This document shows positions 53,190 through 64,000 of a DNA stretch of 64,000 nt, piece after piece (position 1 is the first letter of the stretch; each line of letters begins with the position of its first letter). The stretch lies in contig NC_060904.1 of the NCBI RefSeq assembly GCF_014805685.1, positions 12,961,811-13,025,810 on the forward strand. The letters run 5' to 3'. The notes under the pieces are model-generated. The model was not told where the DNA came from, did no database searches, and was given only the letters and a program-made list of their open reading frames with translations. The position numbers and the translations under genes were made by a program. The stretch is from Silurus meridionalis (taxonomy: Eukaryota > Chordata > Actinopteri > Siluriformes > Siluridae).

Positions 53190-54400
53190 GCTTTACCTCT
53201 ATATAACGAGTGCATTTTAAGAAACAGGCTCTTGAGTTGAGCAGGTCATACTCTGTTACTATCAACTCAACACTTCAAGCTTAAACACGTAGATCTGCGG
53301 TTTTTCAGCACACAGCAACTATTTTTGCCACACATAAACAAGCTTGATATACACATGTATTGAGAAAGAAACTCTCTGAGGAAGTGAGGTTAATTGATTT
53401 TCTTTAAGGTTAATTGAGTCTTTTGCAGTTAAGCTGTGATTCATTATTGCAAATACAAACACAGACAATTTTCTGTATTTTTTTTTTAACCAAAAAAGAA
53501 TTTAGAATTAAACAGACACGAGTGTTTATACTGTAAATACACTCACACACCTATTTTTGGCCCCACTGGCACACTAGAAACAGCATTGTATTTGCATTTT
53601 GGCCTCTCATTTACACATAAATGGTGTCACTGTGTGAATAAACAACAAATTTATGTGCTAACAGTATCATGACTATTAAAAACAGTTTTCACTTTGTGGT
53701 CAGTAATTTCTTATTCAATAATGTGTTCGTAATTTAATTTTAACATGTACAATATACAATATGCATTATGATGATGCAAACTACAATGCAAAAGGTAATT
53801 CTGCAAAAGGAAATTTCATATACTACAGTATATTGTTTTATTTAAATCTTTTTTTTTAGAACCTTCAGCCAATCCTGATGATGACCAGGATAACCAACTA
53901 TTTTAGAATTATATGTGTCAACTGAGACATCCAGTTTTGACATATCAGTTTTGGACACATGTTTGGGCTGGGGTGGTGCTGGCAACTTCACAGATGCTGT
54001 TGTAGACATAGCATCCTCCTGCAGACATGACATAGCTGCACATATAGCATGCATAGCAAAGCATGCATAGCAAAAGGCCACTCATTGAGCTTTTAGGTTG
54101 AGTTTTGGAAATATTTTGTTTGTAGACATGAGCATCCATACTGTACACACTCACTTCCAAAATCTATTTCAACCAATAAATCTATTTTAACCAGTAAGGA
54201 ATGGACAGTTCATTAAATTTTCTAAACATTCTGTAATTATACAGTGAATTTTTTTTTAGGGGGACATTTATTTTGCATTGATTTCCTTATATCTAGGTTT
54301 TACTGTAGCTAAAAATGTTAAATGATATGCAATTATTCATCAGCATTTAACTGATCTTAAAAAAATAATTAAAAACATAACATTCTTTCATTTTTTTTTA
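53190..54400. other. Intron 1 sequence, no recognised feature
   Basis: Mostly AT-rich. A minus-strand frame at 53842-54081 (with LPAPPQPKHVSKTDMSKLDV) looks less random than most but lacks a start context, splice sites or family I recognise. A short direct repeat of GCATGCATAGCAAA lies near 54047-54075. Confidence 0.3.
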
Positions 54401-54409
54401 CTTCATCTA

Positions 54410-55978
54410 CAGTGCCGGCCAAAAGAAACACATTAATGTTCCTTTTGTTCATATGCAACAGATATAACAGTTTGAAGATTTACTTTGATATAAATTTACA
54501 AATGTTTTACAAATGTAACTTTATTATCATTCAGAAATATTCCATTTTAATGAATAACAGCTTTACAGGCTCTTGACATTTCATTTCTCCAAACATTCAG
54601 CTGAAATACTTAGCCTTTTTTAAAAAAATAAATAAATAACACAATATTGTCCCTCACTAGTTGGAGATTTCATTCTGACCTTGTGATCCAGTTTATCCCA
54701 GAGCAGTTCAATACAATTGACATTGCATCTGGAAAGTATTTACAGCAATTCAATTTTTCCACATTTTGTTATGTTACAGCCTTATTCCAAAACTAATTAA
54801 ATGAATTGTTTTAATTAGAATTCTACAAACAATACTGACAACGTCAAATACGTTTGTTTTTAATTTTTGCAAATTTACTGTATTAAAAATCACATACATA
54901 AGTATTCACAGCCATTGCCATGACACTCAAAATTTAGCTCCGTTTCCACTAATCATCCTTGAGATGTTTCTACAACTTGTTCGAAGTCCACCTGTGATAA
55001 ATTTAGTTGATTGGACATGATTTAAAAAGGCACACACCTGTCTATATAAGTGTCCACAGTTAACAGTGCATGTCAGTGCAAAAACCAAGCCATGAAGTCC
55101 AAGAAATTGTCTGTAGACATCCAAGACGTGATTGTATCGAAGCACAGAAAATATTTTGCAGCATTAAAGGCCCAAATAAGTACAATGGCCTTAATCATCA
55201 ATGAACAAGAACCTGATGGTCACTCTGAAAGAGTTCCAGCATTTCTCTGTGGAGGGAGAAGAACCCACCAGAAGAACAACCATATCTGCAGCACTCTACC
55301 AATCAGGCCTGTATGGTAGCGTGGCCAGACAGAAGCCACTCCTCAGTAAAATGCACATGACAGCTCACCTGGAAGGCTCTCAGATCATGAGAAACAAAAT
55401 TCTCTAATCTGATGAAACTCTTTGGCCTGGATGCCAAGCATCATGTCTGGAGGAAACCAGGCTGTAACATTATAAAATGTGTAAAAAGTGAAGCACGGTG
55501 AATACTTTCAGGATGCACTGTAGGTGCAGTGACCGGGCACTCTATTTTATGATAGATAACGCTCAAGCTGACTGGTAACTCTCTAAGAGCTTGCATGTAT
55601 GCTTCATTTTATTGTTTTGTTGTATGATGTAGTTGGTTCCAATTAGACGCAATCCAGCATGGTGCTAAAGTATGAAATGGTTCAATATTCCTTTTACCTG
55701 GATTAAGTCTCCAACCTTCCCTGCTCCCAAACTATTAAGTTTTTACCTCCATGTTTGACTGTGGGTGTGAGGCGGTCAGAGTGTTTTCTGTCCTACATTA
55801 GTTCTTCCATTTGTGCAAAAAATGTCAAATCTATCAACATAATTTTCTTCCAGTCAATCACCTTCCTATTCTTACCTGTTTTTACCTTTTACTTTTTGTT
55901 TGGTGTATTTAAACAAAAGGAACATGCATGTGTCTCAAAGAATAAAAAACTATGTTTCCATACTTTTGACAGGTTCTG
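54410..55978. mobile_element. Tc1-like transposon interrupted by another Tc1-like element
   Basis: The outer ends are CAGTGCCGGCCAAAAG at 54410 and CTTTTGACAGGTTCTG at 55963-55978, inverted and each flanked by TA. The left interior contains ACATTCAGCTGAAATACTTA; the right interior contains CCGGGCACTCTATTTTATGA and GGTTCCAATTAGACGCA. The same family occurs at 58468-58990. The outer transposase is unreadable. Confidence 0.7.
54719..55520 (+). mobile_element. Tc1-like transposon, internally deleted, nested
   Basis: The ends are CATTGCATCTGGAAAGTATT and AATACTTTCAGGATGCACTG, inverted repeats, with TA at the right. A plus-strand frame from ATG at 55092 reads MKSKKLSVDIQDVIVSKHRK, a Tc1 helix-turn-helix start. 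A shifted frame follows with KEFQHFSVEGEEPTRRTTIS and YQSGLYGSVARQKPLLSK. The catalytic half is deleted: sequence jumps from the linker to the 3' terminal repeat near 55440. Confidence 0.82.
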
Positions 55979-55989
55979 TATGTACCTGA

Positions 55990-57090
55990 GTCTGGAAAAG
56001 ATTCAATTCGTAAGGAAAAAGTCATGCAACCTAATAAAAGTTGGCATATCTAGTCAGACAAACAGTCTGCATTTAGAGTATTTCCGAAATATTTTCGCAA
56101 ATACGTTACTGTAAGATGGGACATTCGATTTGATTGTGAGAAATATAATAGATAAGAAACACGTAACTGACGGTGAGGGCTGGTCCATGTGAGCAGATTA
56201 TATGTCAAAGAGCCTATAAATCTCCATTTGTGCCCCCAACCATTAACCTGAGTGATTTCACGTGTATACCAACATGCACGTGTGCGCTCACACACACATA
56301 TACACACAGCAGACCTAAGGGCTTCATCACTTATCCTCTTTTCATGGAGCATGTCATCTCCTTCCTCCTTGCTATCCACTGCTCTCCTCCACTTGATCAC
56401 AAATCTAAATTTAGCTTTGCAGATGTATGAGAGTCTGAGAATATGGAGGTCGATTTGTCACTTTAACACATCCCCATGGCTCAAAACAACAGATGTTAGC
56501 TCTTAGCATCTCCCCATGGTTTCTTGAAAATATATGACCAACAGACATGTTGCCAGGGTTATTTAATAATGCCGCAATGCTCCATAACTATGCAGCCTTC
56601 GTTATGACTGATTCATAATTTAGCTATTGGGGGAAAGGACAGAGTGGCAGACATTTAAACACAGAGCCGTGTATTAAATATTGGAGCCTGTAGCCTTGTC
56701 AAGGTGTCTGTTAATGATTTGCTTTGGTGTCATATGCCTCTACCTACTTCTGCATAATTGAATTTTAATCCATATAAAATGAATACATGCTCATAGTTAG
56801 TAGTGCAGCAAACCTGTTGGGAATAATTTGTGTAGTGATACCTAATCTGGCAAAGAGTGAAAAGGAATGGACGGACTTCAAGCCTGCGGTTGTTTGGGTA
56901 GCGTATGAAGGACAAGACTGAAGACTCCACAAAACCAGGTTACTCCATCCACATGCAGTTCAGTTGCTGCAGGGCTCTAACCCCATTTCCCATACGATAT
57001 TACAACCTTCAAACATGGTTGCCCTGGACTCAAACTCCCAAAACACACTTGCACACTTGCAATCACCCTTGTACTGATTATTATTTACAA
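55990..57090. other. Intron 1 sequence, no recognised feature
   Basis: No gene or transposon recognised. Short CA-rich patch near 56288-56310. Confidence 0.4.
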
Positions 57091-57092
57091 TT

Positions 57093-57325
57093 GAATTGAA
57101 TTCAGTTTTATTTGTATGCCGCTTTTCGCAAAACATTTTCACAAACCAGCTTTACATAAATAGAGAGGTTATACAGTAAACATTTTATATTTATATGTTT
57201 GTTCCTATAGGTTTATCCTTAATCAGCAAGCCAGCCAGGGAAAAAATTCCTGAGATGGAATGAGGAAAAAAAACTTGGAAAAAAAACCTTGAGAGGAACC
57301 AGACTCAAAAGGGAAACTGTAGTCT
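57093..57325 (+). repeat. Dispersed fish repeat, GCAGCTTTACAGA family
   Basis: TCAGTTTTATTTGTATGCCG, CCAGCTTTACATAAATAGAG, TAATCAGCAAGCCAGCCAGG and CCTTGAGAGGAACCAGACTC follow the order seen at 43437-43675. Slightly longer copy. Confidence 0.78.
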
Positions 57326-57329
57326 TAAG

Positions 57330-58467
57330 CCATTGTGGCAGACTTTTTATGTTAATTACAGTCCAAATCCATATATGCTTTTTTTGAGCTGCTCATTAAC
57401 GTATGGATCTATAGGTTGTGTAACCATCTTCAGCTGCACAGAGTGGTTTTCAAGTGAAGAGAACTCCATCCAGAGAAAGACAGAAACACTGGTCATTGGT
57501 ACCTCAGGAGCATGTTAAACCTTGACAGATAGGAAAAGAGTTAGACCTGATTCTTCACTCACTCACAGCCACAGTTTAAAACAACTTTGATTCCTTTTGC
57601 TCACTACAAAGTAGTACCCTCAGTAGCTTTAGTTCTTGCTATTTACCAAGCCTTAGTTCTTAAGGTTTACTCCCAGTTCAAATTTCAGGTGTTGTTTTAC
57701 TCTTGCATTGCCTTGTTTGTGTTGTTCGCCTGTTTTCTGTTCAAGATTTTGGAACCTGATTGGCATGTAGCCACCATGGACATTAAGTCACTTCCTTATA
57801 CTGCAGTTGCATCCATGTCTACTTATATTAAATAGAACTGGGCATAGGTTCTATACCTCGGAGTGGGCACAAGGTAAATATCTGAGAGCTTTGATGAAAA
57901 AAGTGCTCTTTCTATCAGCAAAAACATGCAGGGGGGTTTAGAGTGGACCAGGAAATTAACATATTTTTTTCCCTTTGCTTTTCAGTGCCTGTGCAAACAT
58001 TCAGGGAGATGGGGCACCATTCCAGTGGAGCTGAGAGTTGACAGCAAAGAAAGAGAGAAAGAGCATGAGAAAGAAAAAGCAAGAGAGAGAGAGGGAAAGA
58101 GAGAGAGAGATCCCTATGGCTCTTAAATTAAATTCCTATCGTGTCCGTGCAGAAACAGAATCCAGTGGTGCTTATTGGCATCCTCCAACAAGAGGGAAAT
58201 TAAATTTCCCTGGCCTGTTTCATGTCCGCTTCTGTTTCATTTTACTTTACCCCTTTTACTCTGTTTTCAGATTGTGCCTTTTTTTTATTGGTGGGTTAAG
58301 TACCCTCCATTGCCTCTAATTTGCTTTGGTATAAAGTGAGAATATAACAATCCTGATGTCAAGAGCTTTTCTCAAAGGCTTACCTGACAGATTGGAGCAT
58401 AAATGCTTTATTTCACTTTTTATTAAGAAATATCTTTCGATATATAATAATATCTTTTTTTGGCTAT
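57330..58467. other. Intron 1 sequence; GA-rich patch
   Basis: No gene. A purine-rich stretch lies at about 58046-58110. The part at 57560-57800 has words resembling fish LTR interiors (GCCTGTTTTCTGTTCAAG) but no ends. Weak. Confidence 0.3.
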
Positions 58468-58990
58468 ATGTACGGTTCCTGTCAAGAGTTTCGGAAACGC
58501 CTAGTCCTTTTTGTTTGTATGCAACAAACTAGGTAATTTTACAGTATAAATATTACAAGATGGTTAACACAGATGTTAAACTTAATATTTTTTTAAATCC
58601 TCACTTAGCATGAATAAAAGCTTCAAAATCTCATGGCATGCTGAGAATTTGTTTCTTCAGACATTCAGCTGAAATTTTTTACATTTATGCCATTTGGCAG
58701 ATGCCCTTATACAGAGCGATTTTTTATTTCATTCATACAACTGAGAATTTATGGCGATAAGGGCCTTGCTCTGGGGCTTTGCTGGGGCTGGGATTCAAAC
58801 TCACAAACTTGAGATTCAAAGTCTAATGCCTTAACCACTAAGCTACCATCTCAATATAATTGCTATGCTTCTTGTAAATCTTTCCGAAGGTATTTTATGA
58901 TAATTGGAGATTATCCTTCTTTTTTTCCTGATAGGATTTAGGGTGTTACTGGGCAGGCCATTCCATGAAAGATACAACACAACACTTCAG
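58468..58990. mobile_element. Tc1-like relic (same family as 54410) split by a dispersed repeat
   Basis: GTACGGTTCCTGTCAAGAG at the left and ACATTCAGCTGAAATTTTTT near 58660 match the outer element at 54410-55978. The match resumes after about 58860 with TTACTGGGCAGGCCATTCCA, which corresponds to the ACCGGGCACTCTATT region there. The right terminus is lost. Confidence 0.6.
58678..58855 (+). repeat. Dispersed repeat, GATGCCCTTATACAGAGCG family
   Basis: ACATTTATGCCATTTGGCAG at the start, ATTCATACAACTGAGAATTT in the middle, AAGGGCCTTGCTC later, and TGCCTTAACCACTAAGCTAC at the end. Near full-length, inserted within the Tc1-like relic. Confidence 0.8.
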
Positions 58991-60919
58991 TCAGATGGAG
59001 TGGAACTTAGCAGTTTAAGTTTGATTAAACTTCCAAATCAACAAATTATTTTTTAAGCATTTTGTGCATTTTTTTTATCATGTTTCTTTTGCCTGTGTGC
59101 AGTGTAAATCACGAGTACAATAATCCAATGGCAAAAACAAACAAACAAACAAACAAACAAACATAGCAAAGAAAACAGCGGCCTCAAATTGTACTTAGCA
59201 ATAGATGTTAAAGTGCATTGTCGTTAGGTTTGATGCTCAATGCCGTTCGAGTGCATTTGCGTAATTATGCAAGTAATTATGTTTTATATAAAAAATGGCA
59301 CATCAGCCTTTCAAACCTTTAAGCACAGTGTACATACGTACGCCAAATTCCTCCATCACCCTCTGTGTACATTATTTTATAGCGACAAGTAATTTTTTTT
59401 CTGGCTCATATTTTTTGTTACATAACTTTAACTGACATTTTATGCAGTGCTAAAGTGAATTTCATGCCTTCTGCATAAATTAGCACAATGCTAATATACC
59501 CTCATCCATAGCAAGTTCCAGAGCAAGTAACTGCTGTATAAAGACAAGACTGCAGGGCAACACGTAAAGATAAATGCAAAACTGAAAAATACGTGTGTTA
59601 CCTGCAAAAGTGTGTTCTATCACTGAGCTGACGTGGAGTTCAGCTTACTTCTGATACAGACTTACTTTAAGATGGAGTTCGAGTGGGAAAAGTTCGTCAC
59701 AGGAAGAAAGAGAGAGTGGTGTAAGTATGGCGCGGCAGTGTGTTCGGCCCATATGCGTCCTCGATGATGTTGTTTATCTTTCTCACTGGGTTGAAGAGCC
59801 AAGCCATCTGGTCTCAGCTATGGACAAGCTGATGACTACAGCAATAACACACACCCAGATGGGGCAACACCTGTTAGACTCAAACACACACTTTGTCGTT
59901 TGAGCGCAGAGCCACATTGAAGGAAAGTTGATATTAAGTGTTATACATAGCAAATTAAACCAGAGATGCACCTTGTGGCGATGAACACCATAGGATAAAA
60001 GCTCGCCTAATAATCTGTTCTATCAAAAAACCTGGCAGATTTCTCCTACTGTGGTTGTCAATGCCCCTGATTCATCCTGATTTGAGCTTGAGTTTTGGAT
60101 GCTCCTAAATCTGCATTTTTCAAATAAAGTAAGCAATGAAGTAACATCCCTTATTCAGTGCTAAATTTTTAAATCGAGTCTTGTTTTTATTGCATCATAC
60201 TACATTTGATATTACAGAGAAAAATAATGCTATTTCATACTTCAGGCCTAAACCTTTTTTGTTCAAACCCTAAACTTTGAAAAAAGGTTTGGGATTTAAA
60301 CAAAAAAAAAAAAATCAGTAGTGACCTTTTACCCTCCCCTATAACATATTGACCCATACTTGATTATGGTGGTACACACACTATATTAATATATATGCTA
60401 TAAAATCCATTATCATTGTTAATTTTTTATGCTAAGCTGAACCGTGCAACACTGAACCTTAAAGCAACGCTCAAACGGATACTGTTTTATTTATAATATA
60501 TATCTGCATGCGGCTTGCTACCCAATTATGTCTTCTATTTTTCCTGTTAAAAAAAATGGACATTAGAATTTTAAATTGAATGCCTCAAACTTGGCGCTCT
60601 CTTCGCTGGTTAGATTTATGGCAATAACTTTGAATCGAGCAATACTAGACATTGCTTCTGCAATATGTGATTGTATCACCACAGTATGAACTTGTTTCTA
60701 TTGTCACAATGTTTCTTTGTGCCTTTTGCTGCCTTCTTGTCCAGGTCATTGATTATTAACTAATATACTAACCTCAGCAGTATAACTACATATTGGTGAT
60801 TTGAATAATGTGAATAGGAAACCTAAAGACCCAACTCTGACACATTCCCAACCCAACACTTACTGTGTTTCATTTTTCTGCACATCATATATTTTTATAA
60901 GTTGGTTTTCTATTGTTAA
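58991..60919. other. Intron 1 sequence without recognised feature
   Basis: Only a (CAAA)n run at 59137-59163 and a small foldback near 60250-60293 (AAACCTTTTT and AAAAAGGTTT). No gene seen. Confidence 0.4.
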
Positions 60920-61440
60920 AGGCACACAGTGAGGGAACCCCCTACTTCACACAAAACTGTGAAGAAAGTGTTGGGTTATGCTTGTAGTCTCATGACGGAT
61001 TCTCATTTAGAATACTCGATTTATGTATTTAATTTAAAGTAGCAAGGAACAGCATATATTTCTGAAATGTACTGAAAAGAAAGATATTATACATAATATT
61101 GTAATGAGAAAAAAATTCCCAAAATTAAAAATTGCACAGAAAAATTAACAAAAGTACAGATATTTAAAAACAGTTACATAAATACCAATAAGTAACCCAC
61201 GGATTCGTCCCCAGACCCAGGGCCTTACTCTCAAACAACTCATAATAGCCTGATTTGGCTTTACAAAAAATATTTTCAGGTTGTAAACCAGTCCAAACTA
61301 AGATAAAAATGCTTACATGATTGTGTAAATGTAAACTAACTGCATTAGCTATATTGACAGTTTGTTAAACATTATGATTATTTGGACCGTGTTTGTTTGG
61401 GACTTGGGATTAAAGATTTAGCTACTGAAAAATGAATGAA
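60920..61440 (+). repeat. Diverged local repeat, copy 1
   Basis: The words TCTCATGACGGATTCTCATT, AAAGTAGCAAGGAACAG and AGATATTTAAAAACAGTTAC recur in the same order at 61670-61930 in copy 2. The later part (TTAGCTATATTGACAGTTTG, GAAAAATGAATGAATGA) recurs at 63840-64000. Confidence 0.6.
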
Positions 61441-61536
61441 TGAATGAGTGAATAAAATCATCAATTACTAGATTCATTTTATTTATCAATTAAACGCATT
61501 TTTTGATCCGTGTTAATACTACATTTGTAGTCAAGG

Positions 61537-61610
61537 GTGGACAAAGTACACGGTTCTTTCATTTGAGTAATTGTCCAAAAGTAAAAGTATTGATCTGTCA
61601 TAGTTATATT
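61537..61610 (+). repeat. Fragment of a GGTGGACAAAGTACAC repeat
   Basis: GGGTGGACAAAGTACACGG followed by TTTGAGTAATTGTCCAAAAG and AAAGTA words resembles a widespread fish repeat. Short and weak. Confidence 0.35.
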
Positions 61611-61669
61611 TTAATTAATAATACAATTCAGTATGCACATCATGCCTTTTTTAAAAAATGGGTTTTGTA

Positions 61670-61940
61670 TTGTTTAATGCATACAATAAGAGAATCCTTA
61701 CTCTTCACAGAACTCTAAGGAAAGTGTATGGCTTTAGTTGTGGTCTCATGACAGATTCTCATTTAGAGATGCAATTTATGGATTTAATTCAAAGTAGCAA
61801 GAAAAAGCTTTTTTTCTTAAATATAGTGAAGTACAAAGGAAGATATTATGTATTTTTAAAAAATTTGAAAAATATACAGAAAAATGAAGAAAAGAACAGA
61901 TATTTTAAAAGATTTACATAAATACAGGTAAATATGTATT
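61670..61940 (+). repeat. Diverged local repeat, copy 2
   Basis: GTCTCATGACAGATTCTCAT, AAAGTAGCAAGAAAAAGC, AAGATATTATGTATTTTTAA and AGATATTTTAAAAGATTTAC parallel copy 1. No coding frame is conserved between the copies. Confidence 0.6.
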
Positions 61941-63584
61941 GCCTCAATTCACCACTGTCTTAACACTGTCATTTTTAACTTTGGAAAGTTTTCATTTTCT
62001 TTTTGCACCCTTTTAATACATTCTACAATGGCACGTTATGCTAGAAACTTTGAAAGCGCCTCAGAAGAACTCTTAATAGAGAGACAAATGTTCAGACAGA
62101 ATGTGTGAAGAGATAAGGATAAGGGTCCTTATCTGAAAAGGCTTCATTTCAAACCATTGTTATTGATGGCGTATTTTTTTAAATAAATGCCTTGATTAAT
62201 AATAATCCCTTTCCTAAAGATCAGCACGCATTAGAAGGCAATAATAATTGAATATGAGCATACACTACTACACCTACAACTACAACTACAAGGTGTGAAA
62301 AAAGAAATACTGATTGCTATAGTGTACACAAAGGAAAGGGTGTATAACCGGTCAAATGCAACCTGATCAAACTGGACATGTTTATATCAAATGACACATT
62401 AACTTAAGGTGTGAGAACGAGAGGCTTCTAGCGCTACTATTTATATCATGAGATTTTTGTATGGCAGTTTAAGTAGATAAAGTGGTGACTATGTAGGTGA
62501 GAATAACCTGATATTCTAAATTTTCTTCATTCTGGCAAAAGCTTAACATTTTAAAAAAGACTTTTCTTCCATATGACTACTTTATATAAGTAATCTTTTA
62601 GCTGTCCAAGCATTTACGCCTCATAAGATTTATACAACCTTTCATTTATTTAGTTTTATATATAAAACTGATCTCTTATTGCCTTTCATATTGCAGCTGA
62701 TCTTTTTAATCTTTCTGTGTGTTTGTGTGTGTCTGGCTGTCTGTGAAGGAACTACAGCTGGATTTGCTCATTGTCTTGGGTTTTAAGGGGCAATCGATCA
62801 CCGAAAGAAGCACAAGACCCAGGAAATGAGCCAGTTATCCAACAGCATAAGTTGTCTCCCAGGAATGCATTGTGTTTGTGTGGAGCATACCACTAGACTG
62901 TGACCTTTACCTCTACAAAATATATGCCAGAACAAAAGTAACAGCAAACAAATACTACAACAAGAAAACCTGGGCAGTGTTAATTCTATATCAGCAAATT
63001 ATGCTTGCTATTTAATGCATGATGATCTGTGCAGACATGCTAGCAGTACCTGTTAGTATTTAATGTGCAGTGTTTCAGTAATGAGTTGAATATGAAGTTC
63101 AGCCAAATATGAAGTATGGAGGATATTCTAAATATATAGCGTGGAGTGTAAAAATTCAATGCTTGTAGCTGTAAAATATCTGTATGTGAATTTTGACTTA
63201 AACTTAATTCCCACTCACTCTTTTCTATTGCATGAAAGCTACCAACCAGGGAGGATCAAGGCTGAGTTGCTTCCTCTAAAACACACACACGAAGCCAGCA
63301 AAACCTTTTAGGGCAGCATAATATGAATAAAAGAGTTATTTGCCATCTGCTGCATACATGAGCTTGCATAAGCCCATGATTGGACAAGTCTCTTACCTAG
63401 AGATTAAGGCCATTTTTGCCATTATCATCAGATTGTACATTGAACATCAGATTGTGTATGCTAATATTCTGATTGTACCTTTCATTAAACAAATGCAGTA
63501 GGCAATATGTACATATAGTAGGCAGGATGTCTTGGAAGCAGGAAAAAAGTTGGCAAGAGTAAAACTGTGTGACTTTGATCTAAG
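61941..63584. other. Intron 1 sequence without recognised feature
   Basis: AT-rich, nothing recognised on either strand apart from a short GT-rich patch near 62715-62732. Confidence 0.4.
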
Positions 63585-63730
63585 AAAGTTTTTCCTTCCC
63601 ATAGTCGCCCCAGGCTTGCTCATCAGGGATAATTACACATCATTCACCTTGATTCTTTAACTCTGTAAAGCTGCTTTGAGACAATGTTCATTGTGATAAG
63701 CGCTATAGAAAAAAACTTGACTTGACTTTA
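63585..63730 (-). repeat. Dispersed fish repeat fragment, GCAGCTTTACAGA family, inverted
   Basis: AGGCTTGCTCATCAGGGATA, then AGCTGCTTTGAGACAATG and AGCGCTATAGAAAAA: reverse strand of the 43437-43675 repeat. Confidence 0.75.
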
Positions 63731-63839
63731 CTTTGAGAAGGGAAAATTGTGATTTGAGAATGGGCAAATTTTACAAAGAGGAAAACAAATATGAAAGTTT
63801 TACTGATTTCATACTACATGAAATAATCTCAATAATATA

Positions 63840-64000
63840 CAATTGCTTACATGGTTACTGTGAACGTAAATTAAAATACAAACCATGTGCATGAGCTATA
63901 TTGACTGTTTGCCAAATTTAAAGTTTATACCAATCATTTTTGTATGATTCTTAATAGGGATTGAGAATTTTGGTTACTGAAAATGAATGAATGACTAAAT
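63840..64000 (+). repeat. Diverged local repeat, 3' part (copy 3, cut by window end)
   Basis: TTGCTTACATGGTTACTGTG, GAGCTATATTGACTGTTTGC and GAAAATGAATGAATGACT parallel 61310-61440. Runs to the window edge. Confidence 0.55.

Overview
This window looks like teleost fish chromosomal DNA. It is AT-rich and intron-dominated, with very low coding density, many di- and tetranucleotide microsatellites, and several layers of Tc1-like, hAT, Tigger, DIRS, LTR and LINE/SINE relics. The repeat families suggest an otophysan fish, possibly a catfish. That is inference from remembered repeat families, not a database result. There are no operons, CRISPR arrays or prokaryotic features.

Only one cellular gene is supported: a ZNF804-family zinc-finger gene on the minus strand, best called znf804b. 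Three coding exons are visible. The C2H2 exon lies at 51087-51230, a basic-helix exon at 25541-25671, and a large last exon at 20853-24183 that ends in TAG. Splice phases match exactly and join to about 1201 residues. The exon with the initiator Met is not in the window and should lie upstream, beyond 64000 on this strand. Intron 2 is about 25.4 kb, intron 3 about 1.36 kb, and everything from 51231 to 64000 would be intron 1. The left 19.9 kb is downstream intergenic DNA.

Layout: 1-19.8 kb is intergenic. It holds a decayed Tc1/mariner copy (6640-8111), a solo LTR (9882-10203), Tc1 fragments, a DIRS relic (12634-14615), a hAT-like element split by a second DIRS copy (16402-18027), a short palindrome and a LINE 3' end. 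19.9-25.7 kb is the 3' part of znf804b, with another copy of the hAT-like element in intron 3. 25.7-51.1 kb is intron 2. It carries a hAT copy, a pyrimidine-tract cluster, a tRNA-Glu-derived SINE with perfect target duplication, Tc1 relics, an interrupted LINE, a compound tetranucleotide array, a solo LTR nested in another repeat, and a DIRS reverse-transcriptase fragment. 51.2-64 kb is intron 1. It carries a Tigger element whose end was hit by a hAT element, a Tc1 nested in a Tc1, and diverged local duplications.

I found no convincing new biological system. The most informative structures are the nested insertions, which give a relative insertion order, and the SINE and LINE ends that share one 3' tail. 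Family names are from memory; target duplications, terminal repeats and splice phases were read directly from the sequence.
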